From Nautilus pompilius (Eukaryota; Mollusca; Cephalopoda; Nautilida; Nautilidae): DNA of 64,000 nucleotides. How positions within the stretch are numbered: the first letter of the stretch is position 1; the number at the start of each line of letters is the position of its first letter. Positions 12,846-22,830 of the stretch are shown one piece after another. Both the position numbers and the translations under genes were made by a program. The notes under the pieces are model-generated. The model did not search any database. It saw nothing but the letters and a program-made list of their open reading frames with translations, and was not told where the DNA came from. The stretch covers positions 346,001 through 410,000 of the forward strand of contig JACATO010002134.1 of the NCBI GenBank assembly GCA_018389105.1, read 5' to 3'.

Positions 12846-14354
12846 GTTGTATTATTAATTTTGTTGCCTTTTAGAATTTAAATTTTGAAATTCTAAGAAA
12901 ATAACATTTTACTGACAGTAATTCGTTCATTTTCCAGCAAATTTAATAGTTTCTTCCTGGTTTGTGATTAATAAAAAGATTCGAAAATTTATTTTACTGC
13001 TGAACATTTTCCTACCTCATCAGTTTAAAGCGCAAGTGTCCATAATTATTTCATATTTATGCAACATTTTAAAATAACCATTAATAAGATTTTAACTTCA
13101 TAGGATAAACATTTTGTAAAAGCGTGACTTCTGAGTAAAAGAGTTCCTTTCGGGGAGGCAACAAAAACTTTTCAAAAATATCTTTACGCTCAAATCGTAT
13201 GGTTATAGGAAGCCGTGTTGTTATCACCCATTAAGGGGCATTCCTCCAAAATTAGAGCAATCTCCAGCGACGTCAGCACAATCTCAGAGACCATTTCACT
13301 ACAAAGCGGAACCTTCCGTTTTGATGCCATGCAGTCGGCCTTCCCTATAAAACTTTAGCTAGGACTAAATGAATAGGAATAAGCTTCCGGAACACATCTG
13401 CCCAGAATACCATCGTAGGGCAAGCAGAAAATTACAGAAAAGTTAAGAAAATTCTAACGAGGCTGAGAACTCAATCTGATCCGTGACGAACCGGCGCCAG
13501 TAGCAGGAGATGTAGAGAGACTGTGAAGAGAAATTAATGTATTTATACAGACTTCCACCATCAACAGCAAACAAAAACAAACAAACGGCTCTGCTTCTGT
13601 TACTGTGTATATTTGGCATCGCCTTTTGCTGTTACTTTTCACTCTGCTAATTAAAATTTCGAAAACTCTGAGTGGACAAAAAAAACTGAGCACTAATGGC
13701 CAATGGCAATTCTTGTTTATAGTACTTTTAAATAAGGGTTTTTAGTTTAACGCTCTGAAGAGTGAATTTCAGTTCTTATCTCTGCCAACCCTCACACGCA
13801 CGGAGGCTCTACGGCCTCCATGTTTTATTTGGAAAAAGCATTTCCAGGATTAATTTATTCCGACCTGAAGCATCACGATTCCTTGTCAGCAAAACAGTCC
13901 CAATTCACAATTCAATTACGTAAAAACGATCAGGATTCGACGGCAGCTCGGCAGCGCTGTCAGGTGTTTTGTATTACTGGCTGTTGTTTTCGCATCCATT
14001 CCCGTATTTTTTTTCCTATCCTGTTGCCGGGGTGACAGGAAGGGTAATTTCATGTTCCGACGAATAGAATGGAGGAGAAGGACCGAGCCATTCCAGCTTC
14101 TTTTCATACAATCACAAAGAAAAGAATCGATATTTCAGATGCATGGAAGCATTCATTTGTAGGAATAAAAATGCTTTTCTCCATCCGATGATGATGATGA
14201 GGGTTAGGGTGGTGTTCTGTTCTCTGAGTCGTGTCCAGAGTGCTGGCTGGCTCCGTTGGTGGGAGAGATTCGGCCATTGGTGCGCGGGTTCGGGAACCAC
14301 GTTGATATAAGAAGTACGATTAATAACGATCTTAAAGTAACCTGCGCAGCGAAT
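12846..14354. other. Unassigned non-coding stretch
   Basis: AT-rich sequence without a recognisable gene. Open frames at 13454-13693 (-) and 13820-14035 (+) carry no motif. Confidence 0.5.
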
Positions 14355-14576
14355 CTTCTCTCTCCATCTCTCTCCACCTCTCTCTCTGTACTGACGTCAC
14401 CTCTCTCTATGTACTGACGTCATATCTCTGTAGTGACGTCTCCCTGTCTGTACTGACGTCATATCTCTCTCCCTCTCTGTACTGACATCATCTCTCTATA
14501 GTGACGTCATATCTCTCTATGTACTGACGTCATATCTCTCTCCCTCTCTCTGTACTGACGTAATCTCTGTAGTGAC

Positions 14577-14632
<56 letters not shown>
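14355..14632. repeat. CT-rich array with TGACGTCA palindromes
   Basis: CT dinucleotide runs are broken every 20-35 bases by (A)CTGACGTCA or AGTGACGTCA. I count six perfect TGACGTCA octamers and three one-base variants (TGACGTCT, TGACATCA, TGACGTAA), ending in a pure CT run of about 50 bases. TGACGTCA is the full cAMP-response element bound by CREB/ATF bZIP dimers; any regulatory role here is inference. Confidence 0.9.
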
Positions 14633-14634
<2 letters not shown>

Positions 14635-15529
14635 GACTCTTATCCAGGGGAAAAAAATTAAGGACGCCTCTCAGAGGTAGGCAGAGAATAACTAATCCCT
14701 CCAGCTCCCAGCCGCGGAAACAAATAAGGTAGCAGATGGAGTTAATGTGCGAGGCAGTTGTGCGTGCAGCGTTTTAATGAATTATAGAACGACCTTTAAA
14801 CTTCCCTGGTCGGTTGGCAAAACAAAAAAGTGAATCGGTACAGAGAAACGAACTGCGGGTGTTGACTTGTTTTAATCTATCAAAAAACACACGCAAACGG
14901 CTTTACATCCAATATTCTATATCGCGATATTAACTGTGGCGACAAGTAGACATTAGAAAACAGAACTCTTCTAAATATCGGTAATCAATCGATGTTTTTT
15001 CCGCGTGGTTTTGTCGGTTTAACAATTAAAAGTGTTAATATTCTATTAGTAGTTGCAGAGAAGGTGGTGACTCAGTGTAGTTTTTTTAAAAAAGAATCAT
15101 TGACCGATGACACAAAATCATTCCAGGAAGATATGGACAGTGAGGACTAGATGACCCCACTCACTTGAGAGCAAATACAGTCATTTAATGAATTATTCCG
15201 AGTAGCTTTATTATTGATAATTCTTTTGTACTGAAAATAATAGTAAAAATGCTAAACGTTTACAACCCAGGACAGGTTGGTCCAACTGCCCCGCCCCTAC
15301 TGAGGGTCAGATTACCAATTTGCCGATGGAGGGGCCTTGTGATTTTGTTTCCGTAGGAGGAAACGTTCAGGTAGATGAAGAAAATCATTTTACCTGACAT
15401 CATTTTTTTTTACATTTATAGCACAACCTCAAATGAGTGCAACAAAAATATAATGGAGAAGTTTGCTTTAAATTGGTTATTATGCAACAATCACAAAAAT
15501 TCATTAACAATTAATGAGACAACCATACA
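14633..15529. other. Unassigned non-coding stretch
   Basis: No gene seen. The segment at 14690-14820 has several ATTA/TAAT-type sites and little low-complexity sequence. The right part runs into the hAT fossil. Confidence 0.45.
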
Positions 15530-17000
15530 ATTTATCTTTGACTAAGTTTGCAGCATCAATGGAGATGCTCAATGTAGTGAGCCTGAGAGTGGAAACTAGT
15601 ATTTCATTGGTGATTCTGCTCCTTTGTTCATGAATTTATATGGTTCATTGTTGTTGAGAAGATACTTTCACAAAGGTAAGTATCTCCAAACATCAAAAGA
15701 ATTTTCAATCCAATGTAACACAATCTTTGGGGGGGGCAATCTCTGGGAATCATTTTCCAAAATCCTTCACATGAAATTGGCTATTTGCTTGGAAAAAATA
15801 TATCGGTCTGTATCTTACACAGTTCCATTTGATACTGGCTTGACTCTTCCTCTATTTTCACAACCACAGAATTATCGAACAGACACAAGCTGTTGCTTAT
15901 TTTCTGAAAGTCTTTTTAACCTGATGTTAAATTAATTTGAAGTTCAAAAATTATTTTCTCAAACTCTCTGAAACAAACTTCCTCAAATTTCCATGGTAGC
16001 TCTTTACAAGAGGGGAAATGCTCATGGTTGTTTTCTTGAATAAAGCATTTCAATATATCTAGTTTTCTTCAAAATCCGTGAATGTGACCAATCATGTTTG
16101 GCCTTTTCCTTGGAGGCAAAGGTTCAGTGTGCTAAGGTAAACAATGATGTCAGTCAAAAGACCAGTGTGCAGAGAATCAATGTCTTGCAAGTCCTCTTCA
16201 AAATTAAGTGATAACTTTGACCCGACCATTAAAATATGGTTCTATCTTTCTTAAGAGCAAAGAACTTGATAAGATTTTCCCAGCACTTATCCATCAAATT
16301 GTGTAACAAAGGATATCTGTGTGTCTGCCTGAACTTCATAAAGGGATAAGCTAAGCCTTTTCTGTCTTTGAGCACAGATGCTTCCTTCTATCATATTTAT
16401 AATTTTAACAACAATAAATCTGAGGAATTTGCCACAGTCTCTCTCCTGGTAAATGATATAATGAAAAAGAAAGCTCCCAATGCCATTTTGTCTCAGAAAA
16501 CCAGCTAAATCTTTTCTTTACTAGAACCATTAGTAACAATACAGGTGCATATGTATATTTTCAAGTACATTTGAAAAAGTGTTGTAAATGACAGAACTTT
16601 TCGTTATTGTTCACAACTCAACAAAATCCAATTGTTCTTGAATGTCAAAAACTGTTGTCAATTGTTCTTATGACAATTATAAGCTGATATGAATAAGTGA
16701 TATCACCACTTTCGTCCACAACAAACAATTTTCAATGAATGCCTTCAGCTTATTCTGAACAAGAGCATTCATTTCCACAACACATCTTCCTACTGCTTGG
16801 TATGATGAAAATGGCATACTTTCAGAATTGTTTGCCATCTTTTGTCTCCAAAACCTTAAGTCATTTAAAGTAGAGAATTCTTAATTATTCCACCATCCTT
16901 GAAGACTTTCTTACTTACTTACCAATTACAAGGCTGACGTCATAAAATATCATCAAACTTTGTCTGAGCAGTTTTAGATTTACAAAAAGTTTGTTTCTGT
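15530..17000 (-). pseudogene. hAT transposase fossil, GTF2IRD2/ZBED5/FAM200-like
   Basis: On the minus strand a decayed hAT transposase can be followed over about 1.4 kb in several frames. In order: ALVIGK.VSKKVFKDGG (an N-terminal helix region), a region around VVEMNALVQNKLKAF, LSTLNLCLQGKGQTWL, EHFPSCKELP, NSLCLFDNSVV, YQMELCKIQTD, then FGDTYLCESIFS and SRITNEILVSTLRLTT. The last two match the C-terminal dimerisation region of the group that includes the vertebrate domesticated genes GTF2IRD2, ZBED5 and FAM200 (family FGSTYLCEQ-FS and RSRLT-EHL---LRI-TT). Multiple stops and frameshifts make it a pseudogene. No BED zinc finger or terminal repeats were found. A gene domesticated intact is excluded by the stops. 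Confidence 0.75.
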
Positions 17001-17409
17001 TTAAAAAGCTTTTTTTCACATCAGATACTATTGTTGCTCACCTGTATAGTTCCTATTGTGGCGAGTATGATAGTGATGATTGATGCTGTATTCTTTGAAG
17101 ACAGCAAACACATGCAGGCACACAAGACGTTGGGTTTCCCACAAACAAATAGCCGCACTTCTATTTTGTTTCTTTCTTCTTCGATCACTGATTTCATAAG
17201 AGTGGGATGTGTTGTACTGTCGTTATCCGCACTCTGGCCAAGTGCATCCGTCTTCAGCAGTGCTTTATTCTTCTGACTTTTCCTTGTCATAGGAGACTTG
17301 CCTCTGTCATGGCTATAGAGCATCCCCCCTCCTTGGTTCCTCTGTCTGAGTGCCTACACAAGCCACTCCCACGCAGCAACTGGAGCAATGCCAGTAAAGT
17401 ACCTCGCTG
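17001..17409. other. Unassigned; ambiguous overlapping frames
   Basis: Two antiparallel frames (17031-17276 + and 17021-17323 -) occupy this stretch. Neither has a recognised domain. It could be the upstream continuation of the hAT fossil, which I cannot confirm. Confidence 0.35.
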
Positions 17410-17605
17410 GAGAGTCACAACAATGTGCCAGCAGCGGGAATTGAACCCGCGACCCTTAGGTCCTGAAGCCAACACGCTCACCACAATGTGCCGGCAGCGG
17501 GAATTGAACCCGGGACCCTTACGTCCTGAAGCCAACACGCTCGCCACAATGTGCCGGCAGCGGGAATTGAACTCGGGACCCTTAGGTCCTGAAGCCAGCC
17601 ACATT
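17410..17605 (-). repeat. Three tandem tRNA-like (SINE head) units, 63-bp period
   Basis: Three units repeat at an exact 63-bp spacing: the minus-strand B-box-like GGTTCAATTCC lies at 17437-17447 and 17500-17510, with AGTTCAATTCC at 17563-17573. The first has a perfect T-arm stem (GCGGG, loop TTCAATT, CCCGC). Upstream of each is an A-box-like TGGYGAGCGTG. Units two and three carry TGCCGGCA, a self-complementary octamer that could serve as both acceptor strands for neighbouring units. The anticodon arm does not pair well, so these are not functional tRNA genes but look tRNA-derived. Confidence 0.65.
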
Positions 17606-19718
17606 GCCTGGCCACTCCTGTTTCGTTTGAAATTCTGATTCAGCTGTCTTAGTCAAAACCATTATAAGCAGTGTCCACGAAAGTGAGATTACTGATAATT
17701 AACATTGAACTAACAATAAAAGCCACTCTGAAGCGTCGGTCCTTTGTGGCAGTTTTAAAAAAAAACTCGCTTGCAGAATTTCACAGGTGAAGGAAGAGTT
17801 ATCATCAACGAGAAAGGAGAGTTGTGTCAATCCAAATGGCAAATTGATTGCACTCACTGTTCTCAGGTACATGTTAAGCACATGCTTGCTACAAATCCAC
17901 AATCAACATCAGACAAGGAAAGTAACAGTGCTTGCACCGACAATGTGAGAAAACAAGGATTCCAGCATGAACAGTCGCCAGCACCAACTGAGATTTGTAA
18001 GCTTGTGTGATGCGCGATACATTCAACAAGATACGAGTGATTGCACGTCCAGCAGCTCACGGACACTGAGTGTTCCCAATTGAAGTGCAAAGCTGATGGA
18101 ACAGTCCGTGATCTCAAGCATTGTTCGTTTAACCAACCAAATATAACCAGACAAGTCTGCTGGAGTGGGGGGATCCTAATCTAAAACAATAAACATAGTG
18201 TATAAAAATAGCCAGTGTTTTTGTTCTTCAGTTGATTGGGAAGTAAACGATCTCACCTGTCGAAACACCTTTCCACTCCCCCCCCCTTTCTCGTCCCGCG
18301 GTCCGCCAGTTGGACCAGCCCGGTTCGGGCTAAAATTTGAAAGCATCTGTGAAAGTGATGACGTCTTCCTAAAACTTTGATCTGACGAAGAAAGAAAGAC
18401 GAGAAACGGATAGTTATCTAATCTAAGAATTAAATTTAATTAGTTCTCTCAGTAAAGAGAGACAAAAAGAAGGCTAAGCATTTCCGCCAGGGTAAAGAAT
18501 CATTTACCGAAACGATCTTTCAAATGGGTTGCATCTACTTCTAATTATATATATGTTTGCCTTCATTAATTAGTTCAAATTACCCAAAACCAAGTGAAAG
18601 TAAAGAAATATTTACTAACCTTATGAGCAGGTTTAGATATTTTTAACCAACTCCTCACTTTTTCCTTGATGATAATTGAAAAGTTAAAGACGACTACAGC
18701 TCTGTTAACACCAGATAGATTTAAATAACCCAGCTGATAATCCTCTCAAACCTCTACAGTTTAAACTAATCAGAGACAAATTTTAGAATCATTCTACATA
18801 ATCTAGAAGTTTAAAAAATTACACGTAGAATACTTTGAACTTCTACAAAAACTTAATATGCCTTTTGTCAAACTATAACTTGTGAAGCCTATTAAAGCTG
18901 CTCTCTAAGACCATAGATACTTTGCTACTTCAGAACCCGCGTGATAAGATCGTGATATCGCACTTGGTGCTAAATAGCTGGCACTTCATATATAAAAGTG
19001 GCCATGGTTGCGGATTATCCACCTGAATAACTTATCGTGAGATACTTCGATGAAGAAAGCTCTTATTTCGTACTCAAGCCAAACATTCATGAATAGAATA
19101 TGTCGACAAGTCAAATCAGAGCGCGATGTAAATAGAAGGACACGTGGTGTGTGTGTGTGTGTGTGTGTGTGTGTCGTGTTCTCGGGCCGTTACTATTCAT
19201 TGGTCGTGCCACCTTTGGTGAGGTCAAGAAACATTTAAAAAATACAAAAAAAACAAACTATCTGAACTAGATTTTCTGCTGAAGAACGATTTGCAATCTC
19301 GGAATTAGCCGCCCCCCCCTTTCCAGACGGTAGCTGGTCGAACAAACAGGAGACGACTTCATGACTTTCAGCTAAACCGACGTCCGCGTGTTTAACATGT
19401 TGCTGACGCGGAAGAAGAACTAAAAGAAATGTGACCTAGAGTTTTGCTGAAAACTAAAGATCGGGGAAAGGTGGTGTGTGTGTGGGGGGGGGGGTAACAG
19501 GTTAATCGATAGATTTTTAAAGATTGAATACTAAGCATGAGAGTATAACTGTGTCGAGCAACAGTTATTTTAATCGAAGTACATCGATTTTAATGCGATA
19601 TGCGTCAGTCTTCTCGGTTTTCGATAGAAATCTTGGAACGAAACTCGCGGAAATCTCAGATGTGGGAGAAAACCGGCGTTATCTCTGGCTGGAGAGGAGA
19701 AGCTACGCCAGAGAGGTG
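17606..19718. other. Unassigned non-coding stretch
   Basis: No gene recognised. Frames at 17771-18010 (+) and 17863-18117 (-) overlap antiparallel and have no motif. AT-rich sequence dominates 18400-18950. A TG microsatellite lies at 19147-19174, and a G run near 19483. Confidence 0.5.
19147..19174. repeat. (TG)n microsatellite
   Basis: About 14 uninterrupted TG units. Confidence 0.95.
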
Positions 19719-19812
19719 CGTCAAATCGAGTTGACCTGGACTGGGATTCGAACTCAGGCCCTCGAACACGGCAGTCTGGTAGACTAACCACCAGTACACC
19801 GTGCCCTGCTAC
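19719..19812 (-). repeat. tRNA-derived SINE head
   Basis: On the minus strand an A-box-like TGGTGGTTAGT (19783-19793) is followed about 30 bases later by a good B-box, GAGTTCGAATCCC (19743-19755). The spacing is that of tRNA genes and their SINEs, but the arms do not form a complete cloverleaf and the 3' acceptor is not matched. I read it as the RNA polymerase III promoter head of a SINE; the body and tail are not clearly delimited. Confidence 0.65.
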
Positions 19813-20933
19813 GCTCTGAACAAACACAACCTTTATCGCATTCTGTATCGGTGTCCAGGATTATTTTCATTATGAACAGGATCCCTTGGATCGTGTAGAA
19901 TTCGAAGTTTGGTTTCTTTCTACTTTTTAGTCAACTCCTATTAAAGGCGAAATGTGGTCATCAAGTTGGTGTATCGTTTTCTGTCAGTGCGTCATTTCCA
20001 CACACACACACACTATATATATATGGAGAGACTTGGCTTTTATGTCAGTTCTGTCCTTCAGACACGGGCAGTGATTAAACAGAAATGACTTTTTCCATTC
20101 GACCAAAACGTAGGTTTACTCCTCTGGCCGTGTATTTCTTTAAGAACTCTGATACTGGATTACTTCTAGCTACCCCTTAAATCATGCAATTTTCTAACGT
20201 GACATTAATGATCTAAGAGTAACTGTATTAGTTAAAGTTTTAAGTAGTTTTCATCCGACAAGGAAAAGCCATTTTTGCTTTATTAATTTCGCTAGATGGT
20301 TTTCTGTTACTAGGTTTTGAGCAAGTGACATATATGTGATCTTCAAGACGAGGAGAGCTCGATGTAACATTGAGGCTCTGAATTAGCTAATTGATCGAGA
20401 GAGGAAAAAATCCGGAGTTTTTTTTTGACATAATTAAAAACGACGAAATAAAACACTAATGGTAAAAAATAAATTATTATTATAACCATCAAATAAAAAA
20501 TTTAATTCGATAATTATATTAAGAAGAAAAAAAAAGACAGCGACAAAAGAGTGGTCAGGAGAGAGAGTCTGACAACATGTCTACGCTCGGTTGTCGAGTT
20601 CTCCCAAGTGCCGTAGAGACAGTGATGGGCTGAACAGAACGAACGGTTCGCAGACGAAACCCGAACCTTTTGGAAGTGCCCGCTCGCGTAGGTGTCGGGG
20701 AGTTGGGGGTAGCCAAGTGATCACGGTCGATACCTGTCTGCAAGTTTCGAGGTCGGCTACTCGAATGTCAGCTGGTAAACTCAGCATTCTCTTGTAGATT
20801 TGTTATTTTCTCGTCCAAGAAAACAAACGGACAGCAGAATTTTGGCTCTTTACCCCCAGAATGGTGTCTGGGGTTGGCACGCGCGGATTTAAGTGCCAAA
20901 AATCCTGGACGGCGCTCTGTTCCAGCAGAATTA
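19813..20933. other. Unassigned non-coding stretch
   Basis: No gene recognised. The frames at 20555-20797 overlap on both strands and show no family motif. Confidence 0.5.
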
Positions 20934-21008
20934 CCAGGCTGATACAAAAGTTTTGTCGGTTCTTTTTACCGCAATAATGAGGCTCCACATCGCTGATGAA
21001 CGTGCAGT

Positions 21009-22030
21009 TTATTGATCAGAGCAAGTTCCATTACAATCAGTACACTTCTGCCAACGAGTTACAAGCGCATTTATACCATTTTGAAATAAATCTGGATTTC
21101 TGGAATCGATAAACTGTTGGAAGGCAGTTTCAGTTGCTGCTTGGTTGGAGAAGGATTTCATATGGAGGAAGCTGTCGAGGTGTGTGAAAAGATGGTGGTC
21201 TGTGGGAGAAAGGTTTGGTGAATAGGCTGGGTGACGGAGAACTTCGTAACGTAGTGTGTTCAGTTTCTGAAGAGTCACTTTTGCAACATTAGCATGAGCA
21301 ACTTCCTGGAGCAGGATTGAGCCTCTTTGATTCACCATTGCCAGGTATTGTTTGGAGAGTTTCTGATGAACAACGTTTAATTCACGACAGTACCTTTCAA
21401 CTGTGATGGTTTCGCCAGGTTGCAAGAAGTTATAGTGGATGACAGCAGTTGCAGTCCTCCAGACAGTGACCATGACCTTCTTTGAGAGGAGGCTGGGTTT
21501 TGGAATGTAGTTAGGTGCCTTGTCTCTGTCGAGCCACTGTGCTGATCGTTTGCGATTGTCGTAAAGGATCTCTTTTTTATCACACAATGATTCGGTCAAG
21601 AAATGGGTTGTTTTTGTATCTTACGACAAGCGAAGAGCAGATCTCCAATCGATGATTTTGTTGTTGTCCATTCAACTCGTGAGACACCCAGTTGTCAAGC
21701 TTTTCCACTTGGCCGATTGCGTCAAGATGCCAGGAAACAGTCGCAGTGCTTACGTCAAACTCTCCAGCAATTTCTCGCACTGTTTTTCTTGGATTGGTTT
21801 CAGCTGAGGCTTTCAGACGGTCGTCATCGCAGCTGGAAGGACGTCCACTACGTTCCTCATCTTCGAGGCTCACATCTCCTGATCGAAACATTGCAAACCA
21901 TCGTTGTACTGTGCGCTCATCTGCTGTGTCCTCGCCCCATGATGGCTTAATGTTACGAGTTGTCTCGCTCGCTTTGTAGCCTCATTTGAACTCGTGAAGC
22001 AAAACAGCACGAAAAACTTTTCTATCCATG
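21009..22030 (-). pseudogene. Mariner transposase pseudogene (SETMAR/Hsmar1-like)
   Basis: Three frames must be joined to follow the protein. The N-terminal piece (about 21890-22030) retains VLFCF, then residues in shifted frames; a middle frame (21580-21891) begins MFRSGDVSLEDEERSGRPSS and holds the helix-turn-helix region (TVREIAGEFDVSTATVSWHL); the C-terminal frame (21009-21599) covers the catalytic domain and ends RWQKCTDCNGTCSDQ. The first catalytic Asp is kept (CDKKEILYD, family GDEKWILYD). The second is lost: the family LLHDNARPH reads LLQEVAHAN. The third is kept (SPTDHH). Frameshifts and the lost Asp show it is inactive. Closest in my knowledge is the transposase domain of human SETMAR, but that reflects the shared mariner subfamily and not the SET-domain fusion. 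Confidence 0.92.
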
Positions 22031-22126
22031 CTTCACTCAGAAGCCTGAAACAAATATCCGTTTGATGATTTTTTGAAAAGGTGAGTTTTTGCACGATGTA
22101 TGCCAAGCACGTGCTACAAAACGATA

Positions 22127-22738
22127 TAAGTCGAACCCCGCGTAATCGCGGCCCCGGTTATTCGCGGAATTTTCCTTAGAACCTAACTAATAATTGTTCG
22201 TGGAAACCCCCGCATATTCGTGGAATCGCAAATATCTTCCGCGATTCTTTTATGGCTTTTTTTCGTGGCAATATATATATTTTTTCACGCTTTTTACCGC
22301 TAAATTATTAATAACAATATAATTTACTAATTTTGTAATATAAATACTAACGTAAATTCGGCAAAATATCAATATAAAATAAATGCTATTGGCTGGAGGT
22401 TTGAAAGTAGCCAATCAGAGAGCGTTATTCATTTCTCCTCGCTGCTGATTGGCTGCTGCCCACGAGGCGCTGTCTCAGACAGATGCAGCCCAGCAGCCCC
22501 GCATCATCCCAGTTTACCCCGTGTAGCTATCTCGAGTGTTTCGCTGAGTGTTGTGTTTTTTTATTAAATTATTATTATATATTTACTTATATTGTTTATT
22601 ATATTGTACGTTATATTTTGACGTTTATAGGCATTTATAGGCATTTTTATGGACCACGTGCAATATTCGCGGTTTTTCACTCTTCGCTGGTGCTCAAGGG
22701 ACGTAACCCCCGCGAATACCGGGGGGAGAACAACTGTA
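22127..22738. mobile_element. pogo/Tigger-like MITE nested in the mariner
   Basis: The left end (AGTCGAACCCCGCG, then GGTTATTCGCGG) and the reverse complement of the right end (CAGTTGTTCTCCCCCC, then GGTATTCGCGG) form imperfect inverted repeats of the pogo/Tigger style, next to TA dinucleotides. A second, sub-terminal pair of motifs (CCCCGCATATTCGTGG and CCGCGAATATTGCACG) supports the inverted layout. The interior is AT-rich and carries no transposase. It is about 0.61 kb, so a non-autonomous element moved by a related transposase elsewhere. It lies between the mariner start region and its right TIR, so it is younger than that insertion. Confidence 0.8.
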
Positions 22739-22830
22739 TAACTCATCTACATACACCTTCACAAGCATGCAAGAAATGAACCCCAAATTAACATAATATA
22801 AAAACCGACAAAACTTTTGTAACGACCTAA

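Larger units (their letters stand above)
20934..22830 (-). mobile_element. Complete but dead mariner element, interrupted by a MITE
   Basis: The left end (20934-20961) and the reverse complement of the right end (22803-22830) share the core ACAAAAGTTTTGTCGGTT and align without gaps over 28 bases. Both ends abut TA (20932-20933 and 22831-22832), the target duplication of Tc1/mariner elements. Subtracting the insertion at 22127-22738 leaves about 1285 bp, the normal mariner size. The transposase reads on the minus strand, so the 5' end of the element is at the right. Confidence 0.92.

Noticed and set aside
17410-17605. Functional tRNA genes
   Set aside because: The anticodon arm does not pair and units share acceptor bases.
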